NCBI RefSeq assembly: GCF_016889805.1
Contig: NZ_CP069535.1
Coordinates: forward strand, 1,922,001 to 1,986,000
Origin: Rhodanobacter sp. FDAARGOS 1247
Lineage (GTDB): Bacteria > Pseudomonadota > Gammaproteobacteria > Xanthomonadales > Rhodanobacteraceae
Direction: 5' to 3'
Length of the DNA stretch: 64,000 nucleotides
Made by a program: the position numbers and the translations under genes. Every line of letters begins with the position of its first letter. The stretch's first letter is position 1. Shown piece after piece: positions 1-8,181 of this stretch. Under the pieces are notes generated by a model, which worked only from the letters and a program-made list of their open reading frames with translations, was not told the DNA's origin and searched no databases.

Positions 1-1509
1 CGCGCCCCGGCTGTAGGCGTCGCTGGTGCCATCGCCATCGGTGTCGACGTCGGGCGTGGGCGTGCCTTCGGCGACGAAGAACGTCGACAAGGCCAGGCTG
101 CCCCGGCCGGTGGCCGTGCCGTGCGAGCCCAGCGCCGTGCTGCTTGCGCCCATGGCCGTATTGGCCTGGCCCATCGCCACGCTCTTGTCGCCGCGCGCCC
201 ACACCGCGCCGCCCACGGCGACCGACCATGCTCCCCCGGCAACGGCGCCCTCGGTGCTGGCCACACAGTCGACGGTGGGACAGCCCGGGTTGCCGGCGGC
301 GTCCAGATCCAGATCCATTTCGCCATTGCCATTGAGGTCAAGCCAGCTCGATACCGACAGGCTGCCAACACCGAAGGCGGTGCCGCCATAACCGAAAGCC
401 GTGCTGTCCGCAGACCACGTGGTATTGCGATAACCGATCGCGCTGCTACGCGGGGCACCGGCGTTGTTGCCATATCCGAATGCACCGCTGGACGCGCCGC
501 CGGCGAAGTTGCCGTTGCCGAACGCGCTGCTGTCGGCGCCGTAGGCCTTGTTGTTGTAACCGTAGCCGTTGGCCCTGTCCCCCTGGACTTCGTTGACGAT
601 GCCGAAGGCGTTGGCGTTGGTGCCCTCGACATTGCTGTTGAGGCCGAAGACGTTGTTGCCGAGCCCTTCGACATGGTTGCCGCCGCCGAAGGCATAGTTG
701 CTGGAACCGAAGACCGCATTGCCGAAGCCAAAGGCGCTGCTGTTCGGTTCCACGCTGTTGCTGACGCCATAGGCAAGGGCGCCGACACCGGCGACGTTGT
801 GGCTGCCGATGGCCATGCTGTTCTGTCCCTCGGCGCTGTTGTCCACGCCGATGGCGACGCTGTAATTTCCCTTCGCCGCCACGCCGGCGCCCAGCGCGAC
901 CGCGCTGGTACCGGTGGTGTAGGCCGTTTCGCTGGACGACTCGTTGATGCCGTCCTGGTCCAGGTCCAGATCGATGTCTTCGGCGCCATTGTTGTTGGCG
1001 TCGTACCACCCCGCCAGGGCCGTGCTGCCAGTGCCCACCGTGGTGGCGCGGAAGCCCAGCGCGCTGCTGGCATTGGCCGTGGCCAAGTTTCGATAGCCCA
1101 GGGCGCTGCCATATTCGCCCTTGGCCCGGTTGTTGAAGCCGAACGCGCTGCTGTCCAGCGCGGTGGCCTGGTTGAAACCGCCGAACGCACTGCTCCATTG
1201 CCCCGGGGCGAAATTCCCCACGCCAAAGGCGCTGCCTTCGTATCCGGACGCCACGTTGTAACTGCCGAACGTGCTGCTATCGATCCCGCTGGCCACGTTC
1301 GAATGGCCGAAGGCACTCGTGGCGGAGGCGCAGGTTGCGTTGTCGGTGCCGCCTTCGTTGCCCTGGTCGGTCGAGGCTCCGGTCGGATTGCCGGCAGTGT
1401 CGACACAGGCCGGATCGGCGGCGAAGGCAGGAGTGGACAGCGCTGCCAACAGGGCCAGCGACAGGATGGAAGCCGCCGGCAGGCGGCGATGTGCAATGTG
1501 GCGGTGCAT
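1..1509 (-). CDS. YadA-like trimeric autotransporter adhesin, 3' end beyond window
   Basis: The minus frame is open from an ATG at 1509 to the window edge (503 codons, no stop), so the protein is incomplete at its C-terminus. Residues 1-30 form a signal peptide (hydrophobic LSLALLAAL, cleavage near AFA-ADP). After it come about 25 repeats of roughly 14 residues of the type S-S-A-F-G-x-x-N-x-A, the left-handed beta-roll repeat of YadA/Hep_Hag heads. They are interrupted by Asp-rich, possibly calcium-binding, stretches such as DIDLDLDQDG and DVDTDGDG. Membrane anchor and stalk are not in the window. By family this is a surface-exposed adhesin. A box at 1553-1584 resembles one upstream of the secreted gene at 4612-5193, and an ECF sigma gene is divergent next door, so I infer control by that sigma factor. 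The larger opposite-strand frame is a shadow. Confidence 0.85.
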   Translation of the reverse strand, partial: MHRHIAHRRLPAASILSLALLAALSTPAFAADPACVDTAGNPTGASTDQGNEGGTDNATCASATSAFGHSNVASGIDSSTFGSYNVASGYEGSAFGVGNFAPGQWSSAFGGFNQATALDSSAFGFNNRAKGEYGSALGYRNLATANASSALGFRATTVGTGSTALAGWYDANNNGAEDIDLDLDQDGINESSSETAYTTGTSAVALGAGVAAKGNYSVAIGVDNSAEGQNSMAIGSHNVAGVGALAYGVSNSVEPNSSAFGFGNAVFGSSNYAFGGGNHVEGLGNNVFGLNSNVEGTNANAFGIVNEVQGDRANGYGYNNKAYGADSSAFGNGNFAGGASSGAFGYGNNAGAPRSSAIGYRNTTWSADSTAFGYGGTAFGVGSLSVSSWLDLNGNGEMDLDLDAAGNPGCPTVDCVASTEGAVAGGAWSVAVGGAVWARGDKSVAMGQANTAMGASSTALGSHGTATGRGSLALSTFFVAEGTPTPDVDTDGDGTSDAYSRGA

Positions 1510-1552
1510 GGTTTTCCCCTCTGGTGTCCCGGCGGACTGCCGGCATGATTGA

Positions 1553-1584
1553 TCTATGCGAAACTCCGCCTCGAAAGCGGACAC
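1553..1584 (-). promoter_or_regulatory. Candidate ECF sigma promoter of the YadA-like gene
   Basis: Read on the minus strand, GTGTCCGCTTTCG (1572-1584) is followed 15 bp later by TAGA (1553-1556), 44 bp before the ATG. The same 13-mer, with TAGA 14 bp away, lies upstream of the gene at 4612-5193. The two-part shape and spacing suit an ECF promoter. Assignment to the adjacent sigma factor is inference. Confidence 0.5.
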
Positions 1585-1602
1585 GCTTGGGGAAAAAACA
1601 CC

Positions 1603-2163
1603 ATGCAGGCGACATCACAGCAGCCCGAGGTCACTGTGTTGCTCACCCGTGCCCGCGCGGGGGATAGCGCTGCGTTGGGCCAGGCCTACTCGGCGGTCTA
1701 CGACGAACTCAAGCGCGCGGCGCGGTCGCAGCTTCGGCGCATGCGCGACGACTTCCAGACCACCGCGCTGGTGCACGAGGCCTACCTCAAGCTGGGCGGC
1801 GCGCAGATGGCGGCGGTGGACCGCAACCACCTGCTGGCGCTGTCCGCACGGGCGATGCGGCAGGTGCTGGTGGACAACGCACGCGCGCGCAAGGCGGACA
1901 AGCGCGGCGGCGGACTGGACGCCCTGACCCTGAGCGCCGCCCTGGGCAAGGGCGAGCAGGCCGCGGTCGAGGTGCTGGCGCTGGACGAGCTGCTGTCGTC
2001 CCTGTCCAGGCTCGACGAACGCGCCGCACAAATCGTCGAATTGCGTTACTTCGGCGGCTATTCCGAGGTCGAGGTTGCGGCGATGCTGGACATCAGCGAC
2101 CGCACCCTGCGCCGCGACTGGCGCCGGGCGCGCGCCTTCCTGCTGGCGGAGATACAGGCGTGA
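1603..2163 (+). CDS. RNA polymerase ECF sigma factor (PF07638-type)
   Basis: 186-residue sigma factor. Region 2 is recognisable in FQTTALVHEAYLKL and the following helix up to RQVLVDNARARKADKR. Region 4 is the HTH around YSEVEVAAMLDISDRTLRRD, which would read the -35 element. This variant, with the TALVHEAYLKL signature, is usually encoded with a Ser/Thr protein kinase instead of a classical anti-sigma factor, and a kinase gene follows here with a GTGA overlap. I chose ATG 1603 because the family alignment begins near MQATSQQPEV; an upstream ATG at 1549 would add 18 unlikely residues. Probable targets are the flanking genes with the shared box at 1553-1584 and 5241-5271. Confidence 0.92.
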   Translation: MQATSQQPEVTVLLTRARAGDSAALGQAYSAVYDELKRAARSQLRRMRDDFQTTALVHEAYLKLGGAQMAAVDRNHLLALSARAMRQVLVDNARARKADKRGGGLDALTLSAALGKGEQAAVEVLALDELLSSLSRLDERAAQIVELRYFGGYSEVEVAAMLDISDRTLRRDWRRARAFLLAEIQA

Positions 2164-4553
2164 GCGAGACGCAGCGGCGCCAGCGTGCGCTGGCCATCTT
2201 CGATGAAGTGGCTGACCTTGCCGGGGCAGGGCGCGAGGCCCGCCTGTCCGAATTGTGCGGCGACGACGAGGCCCTGCGGATGCAGGTGCTGGCATTGCTC
2301 CATGCCGATGCCGCGACAGGCGAACCTTTCGGCGGCGACGTGGCGGCGTGGGGCCATGCGCTTGCCCATGACGCCGGCGACCCGCAGCACGACCCGGCCA
2401 TCGGGCGCAGCATCGGCGCCTGGCGCATCGTCGAGGTGATCGGCCACGGCGGCATGGGCGCGGTGTATGCCGTGCAGCGCGACGACGGCGCCTATGCGCA
2501 GCAGGCTGCGCTCAAGCTGATCCGCGCCAGCGCCGATTCGGCAGTGGCGCGCGAACGCTTCCTGCGCGAGCGCCAGATCCTGGCCGGTCTGCGGCATTCG
2601 AACATCGCCACCTTGCTGGACGGCGGCATCAGCGCGGGGGGCGAACCGTACTTCGTGATGGAGCGCATCGACGGCGCGCCGATCAACCGCTGGTGCGACG
2701 CGCGCCACCTTGGCTTGCGCGAACGCGTGGTGCTGTTCCTGCAGGTCCTCGATGCGGTGGGTTATGCGCACCGCAACCTCGTCGTGCATCGCGACCTGAA
2801 GCCATCCAACCTGCTGGTGGATGCCGACGGAAGGGTCAAGTTGCTGGATTTCGGCATCGCCAAGCAGCTCGAAGGCGCCGACGCGACCGCGACCCTCGAC
2901 CGCGCGCTCACCTTCGAATACGCCTCGCCCGAACAGCTGCATGACGCGCCGATCACCACGGTCACCGACCTGTGGCAGCTGGGCGTGGTGCTGCATCGCC
3001 TGCTGGCCGGCACGCACCCGTTCGGGCTGACCCGCGATACCCCGGTGGCCAGCCAGTTGCGCCAACTGGCGCGTGAGCCCGAACCGCTCACGCGGGCGGC
3101 AGCGAATGCTTCCGCCGAACAGGCGGCGTTGCGCGGCGGGCTTACTCCCAGCTCGTTGTCGCGTGCGCTGCGCGGCAGCCTGGCCGACATCGTGCAGGCC
3201 TGCCTGCGCCGTGATCCGGAAGCCCGTTACGCCTCGGCCGATGCCTTGGGGAGCGACCTCCGGGCCTGGCTGGACAACCGCCCGATCGCCGCCGTGCGCT
3301 TGTCCCGCGGCGAACGCGCGAGGCTGTGGCTGCGCCGCAATCGCCTGCTGGCCGCGTCGATCGCGGCGGTGGCCCTTGCCCTGATCGCCGGAAGCGGCGT
3401 CGCCTTGTGGCAGGCCAACGAAGCGCGCGCGCAGGCACAGCTTGCCGAACAACAGGCCGCGCGGGCGAACGGCGCGATGGAGTTCCTGGAAGAGGCGCTC
3501 ACCGGGGCGACGCCACAGCACATGCTCGACAGCAAGTTCTCGCTGAAGGATCTGCTTGCCTATGCACGCAAGCTGCTGGACGAGGAAAGGAATCTCGATC
3601 CGCAAGTGCGCAAGGCGGTGCAGCGCAGCCTGGCCATCCTGTATGCCACGAGCGGCGACTACGCGGATTCGGAGGCGATGTACACGCCAGGCATGCAGGA
3701 CGTGCAGCCGTACAACCGCAAGGACGCACTGGATCTGGCCGTCCACTTCAGCAACTACGCGGGCGTGCTGGCAGCGGTGGGCAGGCCGAAGGAAGCGGTG
3801 ACCGCGGCGGATCATGCGCTGCAACTGCGCAAGCGTTACGCACCAGACGACACTTTTCAGCAGGCAGCATCGCAGAAGAATCTGGCTGATGTGCAGGGCA
3901 TGGTCGGTGATTTGGCCGCATCCGCCAGCAATTACGAACAAAGCCTGACGCTGCTGACCGGGCTGGCTGCGCCGGACGAGCAGGCCCGCAGCACCACGAT
4001 CGGCGCCTACACCGGCTTGTGCAAGGTGCTGATCATGCAGAATCTGCACCTGCGCGCACTGCAGTTTGCGCGCCAGGGTCTGGCCTATGCCACGAAGCAG
4101 GGTGATCCCTCGCTGGATCAGGATCGGGTCAACCTGCTGCTTGATAAATCCATCGCGCAACGGGCACTCGGTCAGTTTGACGGCGTCGAAGCCGACATGC
4201 GCCAGGCCATCGCGATCAACGAAAAGCTGGTTGGTGCGGACAGTCCGGAAGTCGGAACGAATTATTGGCAACTGGGTGAGGCATTGAATGACCTGGGGCA
4301 GCATGCCGATGCGCTGGACGCCTTTTCCCACTCGGAAACCATTCTGACCAGCAGCAAGCCGGTGCCGGGACAACTGGCGACTGTGTACAAGGGCATGGGC
4401 ATTGCCTGGCAGAAACAGGGCGACAAGGCGAAAGCCGCCAATTTTTATCAGCGCGCCTTGGCCAGCCTGGGCAAGGCCGACACACCACGCCTGCAGAAGA
4501 TGCGGCAAGACATCCAGGCGTTGCTGGCTGGCGTGCAAGGCGTTCCGCTTTAG
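2160..4553 (+). CDS. Membrane Ser/Thr protein kinase with C-terminal TPR region
   Basis: 797 residues. The Hanks-type kinase domain shows the glycine loop GHGGMG (95-100), the ATP-binding lysine in AALKLI (119), the catalytic loop HRDLKPSN (210-217) and DFG (230-232), so it should be active. One membrane segment lies at about 394-415 (LLAASIAAVALALIAGSG). The rest is helical and TPR-like, probably on the outer face of the membrane as a sensor or scaffold. The GTG start at 2160 overlaps the sigma-factor stop, which implies translational coupling. By analogy with other kinase/ECF pairs the kinase may control sigma activity by phosphorylation; nothing in the sequence proves this. Confidence 0.92.
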   Translation: MSETQRRQRALAIFDEVADLAGAGREARLSELCGDDEALRMQVLALLHADAATGEPFGGDVAAWGHALAHDAGDPQHDPAIGRSIGAWRIVEVIGHGGMGAVYAVQRDDGAYAQQAALKLIRASADSAVARERFLRERQILAGLRHSNIATLLDGGISAGGEPYFVMERIDGAPINRWCDARHLGLRERVVLFLQVLDAVGYAHRNLVVHRDLKPSNLLVDADGRVKLLDFGIAKQLEGADATATLDRALTFEYASPEQLHDAPITTVTDLWQLGVVLHRLLAGTHPFGLTRDTPVASQLRQLAREPEPLTRAAANASAEQAALRGGLTPSSLSRALRGSLADIVQACLRRDPEARYASADALGSDLRAWLDNRPIAAVRLSRGERARLWLRRNRLLAASIAAVALALIAGSGVALWQANEARAQAQLAEQQAARANGAMEFLEEALTGATPQHMLDSKFSLKDLLAYARKLLDEERNLDPQVRKAVQRSLAILYATSGDYADSEAMYTPGMQDVQPYNRKDALDLAVHFSNYAGVLAAVGRPKEAVTAADHALQLRKRYAPDDTFQQAASQKNLADVQGMVGDLAASASNYEQSLTLLTGLAAPDEQARSTTIGAYTGLCKVLIMQNLHLRALQFARQGLAYATKQGDPSLDQDRVNLLLDKSIAQRALGQFDGVEADMRQAIAINEKLVGADSPEVGTNYWQLGEALNDLGQHADALDAFSHSETILTSSKPVPGQLATVYKGMGIAWQKQGDKAKAANFYQRALASLGKADTPRLQKMRQDIQALLAGVQGVPL

Positions 4554-4611
4554 GATCGCTCAAGAACTGGCGAAACGCCTGGCGATATGACGGTGCGTGA
4601 TGCCAGCGACT

Positions 4612-5193
4612 TCAGCGTGCACGCTGGAATACCTGGAATGACAGGTCGCGATTCCACGGCAACCATGCCGTGATCCATGGGCTGTTGATGATGAAGGCCT
4701 GGCCTTCGGCGTAGCTGTCGCCGAGCGGGCCTGTCCACAGCATGCAATTGCCGCCGCTGGCCTCGACCGTAAAGGCGTAATCGCCGGACAACATCAACCG
4801 TGGCTGTTCGAACTCGACCATGCGCATGCTCTGCATGCCGTTGGCCGATGCCCACGAATCCAGCGCATAGCCGGGGACGTCCTGCGACATCAGTACCCGG
4901 CCGGACGGCAGGCCGTTGCGCAGGCTCTGGATCGTCACGCGGACCACGATGACCTCCGGCGCCGACGTGCAATTGAGCGGCAGCATCATGTGGGTCACGA
5001 CACCGGTCTCGTGCAGGTGGAAGCCCTGGGCGAATTTCTGTTCCGCGATCCCCAGCCGTCCGATGGGGAAGCCACTGGCATTGGCGTCCTGCGCCACTTG
5101 CTCGGCCGCCAGCTCCGGCGGCGTTTGCGACAGGGCGGGTCCAGCGGCAGTGACAAGCAACAGGATGGCGAGTGAATGGCAGTATTTGCGCAT
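4612..5193 (-). CDS. Small secreted protein of unknown function
   Basis: 193 residues with a clear signal peptide (MRKYCHSLAILLLVTAAGPALSQ, cleavage near residue 22). The mature part has alternating hydrophobic and polar strands (VIVVRVTIQSL, YAFTVEASGGNCMLW), which suggests a beta-sandwich, and only two cysteines. I recognise no family. It faces the kinase gene and ends 58 bp from it. Upstream is a near copy of the promoter-like box that precedes the YadA-like gene, so it may be a second target of the ECF sigma factor, for example a partner of the adhesin. Confidence 0.75.
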   Translation of the reverse strand: MRKYCHSLAILLLVTAAGPALSQTPPELAAEQVAQDANASGFPIGRLGIAEQKFAQGFHLHETGVVTHMMLPLNCTSAPEVIVVRVTIQSLRNGLPSGRVLMSQDVPGYALDSWASANGMQSMRMVEFEQPRLMLSGDYAFTVEASGGNCMLWTGPLGDSYAEGQAFIINSPWITAWLPWNRDLSFQVFQRAR

Positions 5194-5581
5194 CGGTTTC
5201 TCCGTGTTCGAAATGAAGGATCGTGGCTGGCTTCTTCCTGTCTAACGGGAAATCGTCCCGAAAGCGGACACGGCACAGCCATGTCGAGGCGATGCGCAAG
5301 GACATGGCGCGGCCATGCGCCTGGCCGATCCGTCGCGCCTGATCGACCCGCTGCAGTAGCCAGCGCCGCCGCGTGTCCGCGGCAGGACTTGCGAGCCGTC
5401 GTGCGGACCGATCGGGGCAACCCGCTGGTGACAGTGGGCCGGCCACGCCGGAAGGCGCGGGTCCGCTGTGCGGGATGATCCGTTGTGCCGGGGCGCCGAC
5501 GATGCCGTGGCTGTAGCGGCGGGCGGAAGTGCCTTGCTTCGTAAGTGAGGCGCGTGTTCCAGGCGCGGCGTCGGCCCCTGT
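5194..5581. other. Intergenic stretch
   Basis: 388 bp between two minus-strand genes. It contains the candidate ECF promoter at 5241-5271. Short open frames here lack ribosome sites and recognisable content. I see no RNA gene or repeat. Confidence 0.5.
5241..5271 (-). promoter_or_regulatory. Candidate ECF sigma promoter of the secreted-protein gene
   Basis: Minus-strand GTGTCCGCTTTCG at 5259-5271, then TAGA at 5241-5244, 48 bp before the ATG at 5193. The 13-mer is identical to that upstream of the YadA-like gene, and the geometry differs by only a few bases. Confidence 0.5.
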
Positions 5582-6502
5582 CTAGCCCCAGCTCGACGCC
5601 GGTATGGCACCGGGGGCGAACATGCCGTGCGGCCCGAAGTGGAACATGCGCGAGCGGTCGCGTGCGTAGTCGAGGCCCTTGTCTGCCAGCACGGACCGGT
5701 TCAGGTCTTCATACCATCGCTGCACCGTCGTGGCGTCGGTCAACAGCAGGATTCTCCAATCCGGGAACGCGACCGTGATCGGCTCGTCGCCGTGCCAGGC
5801 GAACTGCGCCTCCGCGCCATGCTGCACCATGTCGGTGCCGATCAGCTGGTTCAGCGAGACGCGGATGCGTTCGAACTCCATGTTCGTGAGCAGCGGGGTG
5901 AAGTTCTTGACGCCGTGGAGCTGGCCTTCGTGGCGCCGGTTGTCGGTCTCGTTGCCGCGGACGATCACGTCCTTGAGGTCGTAGTCGCCGTGGATGTAGA
6001 CCCAGCCCTTGCCGGCATGGTTCAACTGCAGGCAGCCGTAGTGCCGGGAGGCGGGATCAACGTCGACGCGCCAGCGCCACTCGGCCGAACAGGCAGCGAC
6101 GCGGCCCACGCCCCAGGCGGTCCAGCTTTCCGGACGCTGTGGATCCCCCATGGCCGGCATGTCGGCCGCCAGGTAATGCATGCCGTCGTGCCAGGCGTCC
6201 GTCGCCTTCTGCAACTTGGCCGGCTTGTACGCCCCCGGATGCATGCCCGGATGCACCACCAGTCCGGCGATGACGTACTCCTGCCTCACCATGCGGCCAC
6301 CGACCGAACGCACGACGGCCGGCGGGTTGAGGTCGGCGGTCTTGGCCTTGATCAGGGCTGGCTTGGGGTAGTAGCCGGGCACGCAGACGTAGCGCAGCGA
6401 ATCCTCGTTGGTGTGGCGCACCAGCAGGATGACGTTGCGATCCCGCGCCACCATCAGGAACTTCCGCAGGTCAGTGCCCCGCATGCCGATGCCGATACCC
6501 AT
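5582..6502 (-). CDS. Uncharacterised protein, possible divergent ExoY/anthrax-toxin-type nucleotidyl cyclase domain
   Basis: 306 residues, no signal peptide. AGGAG lies 8 bases before ATG 6502. Three motifs appear in the order of the ExoY/edema-factor cyclase family: a lysine-rich GYYPKPALIKAKTAD near 43-57 (family GYxTKGxxxKGKSSDW), GDYDL at 172-176 (family ADYDLF with the two metal Asp), and MVQHGAEAQF at 225-234 followed by PITVAFPD (family VxHGxEQxN then an I-x-x-F-x-P-D/E strand). The Asn six residues after the His is Phe234 here, so catalysis may be lost or altered. The assignment is by eye from remembered family patterns; an unrelated fold is possible. It is not part of an evident operon. 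Confidence 0.6.
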   Translation of the reverse strand: MGIGIGMRGTDLRKFLMVARDRNVILLVRHTNEDSLRYVCVPGYYPKPALIKAKTADLNPPAVVRSVGGRMVRQEYVIAGLVVHPGMHPGAYKPAKLQKATDAWHDGMHYLAADMPAMGDPQRPESWTAWGVGRVAACSAEWRWRVDVDPASRHYGCLQLNHAGKGWVYIHGDYDLKDVIVRGNETDNRRHEGQLHGVKNFTPLLTNMEFERIRVSLNQLIGTDMVQHGAEAQFAWHGDEPITVAFPDWRILLLTDATTVQRWYEDLNRSVLADKGLDYARDRSRMFHFGPHGMFAPGAIPASSWG

Positions 6503-6601
6503 GTCCGCCGCTCCTGTGCCGTATGGATGTCCAAAAGTGTACGTATTTCGAGACGTCGTGGTTCCGGCAATGCCGGGGCAGGTCGATGCTTGCTGGCGCC
6601 C

Positions 6602-6862
6602 TTATCCGGAGCCGCCTGGCACCCGCTGCACGCGCTTGCGGTAGGCGTGCACGTTGTCGCCGCGGATGCGCGAGTCGCGCGTGCCCTTCACCTCGTCGAT
6701 CTTCTGTTCCGAGCCGGTCACCGGTTTGGCCACCACAGCCGTCTCGTGTTCGAAGTCGTGTGACTTGTCGGTATTGCGGTAATACCGGTACAGGGTCCAG
6801 TACAGGCCCGCTGCCCCGGCCGGCCCCAATGTCAGCAGCCACAGTCCACTGTCGTCGCTCAT
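6602..6862 (-). CDS. Small membrane protein of the SPFH/zinc-ribbon operon
   Basis: 86 residues. One membrane helix near the N-terminus (LWLLTLGPAGAAGLYWTLY), then a charged tail. Its ATG at 6862 overlaps the stop of the zinc-ribbon gene (ATGA), so the three genes 9333 to 6602 form one coupled operon. A much longer open frame on this strand runs on upstream, but that part is a shadow of the two upstream genes. Function unknown. Confidence 0.7.
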   Translation of the reverse strand: MSDDSGLWLLTLGPAGAAGLYWTLYRYYRNTDKSHDFEHETAVVAKPVTGSEQKIDEVKGTRDSRIRGDNVHAYRKRVQRVPGGSG

Positions 6863-8160
6863 GACGAATGTCCCAGGATGAAGAGTGCGATGGCTTCGAG
6901 AAAGGTGCCGACGGTGAGCGCGGCCGTGAGCAGCTTCCACTGCTGCACCGGTACGCTGCCCATGGTTTCGCCGGTGCGGCCGTTCACCGCGATGTAGTGC
7001 AGCATGCCGCCGTTGGGGCCTGGCTGGTGATAAGAGTACAGCCACACCGGCAGGTACATCGACACCCAGCGCGTGCCATGCACGCTGAGCTGTTCCTGTT
7101 CCCAGCGCACGCCGCGATCGTAGCGGGCCACGGACATTTCGACCTGGGCGCGGGCGATCGACAGCAGCTCGTCTTCCAGCTGCGGGCGCAGCTTTTCCAC
7201 GTCCAGGTCGCGCTTTTCCGAGGTGATGCCGGTCAGGTAGGACGCGTTCCACTTCACCGCGTTCTTGGTGTCGAACGGCAGGATCGTGTTGATGATGTTG
7301 TTGGTGTTGATGCGCGTGTCCAGGTTGCCGCGCCGGGCGGAGGATTCCAGCGGCAAGTCGTCCACGGTGAAGTCCACGTGCCGGTCCAGCCTGTAGACAT
7401 CGGCGTCGTAGTAGGTCTTCTTGTCGCTGGTGTATTCGCGCGTCTTGATCTCGCCCTGGCCGGCGACGCTGGCGCTGACGTTGCCGTCCACGATCATGTA
7501 GGGCAGGTAGACGGCGACGACGTTCTCCGGGGTGAACTCTTCCTTGAACGCCTTCAGCGCGAACAGCCGCCGCTTGTCGACGAACTGGCGGATGCGCGCG
7601 ACCGCGTCGTCCTTCCTGATGTGGAAGGGCAGCACCGCATCGGGCACTGCGCCATTCGACACCTGCTCGTTGACGCCGAACACGTGGCGGCACCAGTGGC
7701 ATCGCGCGGTCATCGCGTTGGCGGTATTGACCGTGACCTCGGCGCCACAACCGGGACACTTGAAGGTCATCAGGCTGGCCGTGTCGGCCTTGATGTCCTG
7801 CGCGCCCGAAGCGATCACCGTGCCCTGCAACTGATCGATGCCCTCGCCCAGGCCGAAGGCCTCCTCGACGCCCTCGCCATGCCATTCGTGACGGCAGTAC
7901 ATGCAGATCAGCAGGTCGGTGCCGGGCCGTTGCCGGATCTCGGTCGAACCGCATTTCGGGCAACGGTTGAGGCCGTCCTTGAGCTCGTCGGCGGCCGTGT
8001 CGATGGCGGTCGGGTCCGGCGCCTGCAACTCGTCGCGGATCGGTGGGGGCAGGGTGGCCGGATCGATCGGAAAGCTGCCGTGTGGCGGCGGCACATCCTG
8101 CGGCGAGCCGGGGCCGGTGGGCGGCGGCCCCGGTGGCAGCGGGGGAATGGTGGTGTTCAT
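6859..8160 (-). CDS. Zinc-ribbon (TFIIB-type) membrane-associated protein
   Basis: 433 residues. The Pro-rich N-terminus (1-45) is followed by two zinc-binding modules: CPKCGSTEI with a later CMYC (about 67-90) and CPGCGAEV with CHWC (about 134-155). A large beta-rich domain with the RYDRGVRWEQEQL region follows, and a hydrophobic C-terminal helix (LLTAALTVGTFLEAIALFIL). It is transcribed right after an SPFH-domain gene. Proteins of this type are often mislabelled as helicase-related because of the zinc ribbon; no helicase motif is present. The role is unknown, probably with the SPFH protein at the membrane. Confidence 0.75.
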   Translation of the reverse strand: MNTTIPPLPPGPPPTGPGSPQDVPPPHGSFPIDPATLPPPIRDELQAPDPTAIDTAADELKDGLNRCPKCGSTEIRQRPGTDLLICMYCRHEWHGEGVEEAFGLGEGIDQLQGTVIASGAQDIKADTASLMTFKCPGCGAEVTVNTANAMTARCHWCRHVFGVNEQVSNGAVPDAVLPFHIRKDDAVARIRQFVDKRRLFALKAFKEEFTPENVVAVYLPYMIVDGNVSASVAGQGEIKTREYTSDKKTYYDADVYRLDRHVDFTVDDLPLESSARRGNLDTRINTNNIINTILPFDTKNAVKWNASYLTGITSEKRDLDVEKLRPQLEDELLSIARAQVEMSVARYDRGVRWEQEQLSVHGTRWVSMYLPVWLYSYHQPGPNGGMLHYIAVNGRTGETMGSVPVQQWKLLTAALTVGTFLEAIALFILGHSS

Positions 8161-8181
8161 GGTGTGAGCGCCGTTCGCCGC

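Noticed and set aside
121..1548. 475-codon plus-strand frame
   Set aside because: Mirror of the YadA-like repeats; the minus frame has the signal peptide and repeat logic.
2058..4538. 826-codon open frame on the minus strand
   Set aside because: Lies opposite the Ser/Thr kinase, has no family features, and results from high GC at third positions.
6602..6700. Peptide stretch DSRIRGDN in the small membrane protein, like translated REP repeats
   Set aside because: Only loosely similar to the palindrome at 28045, and no inverted repeat is found in the DNA here.
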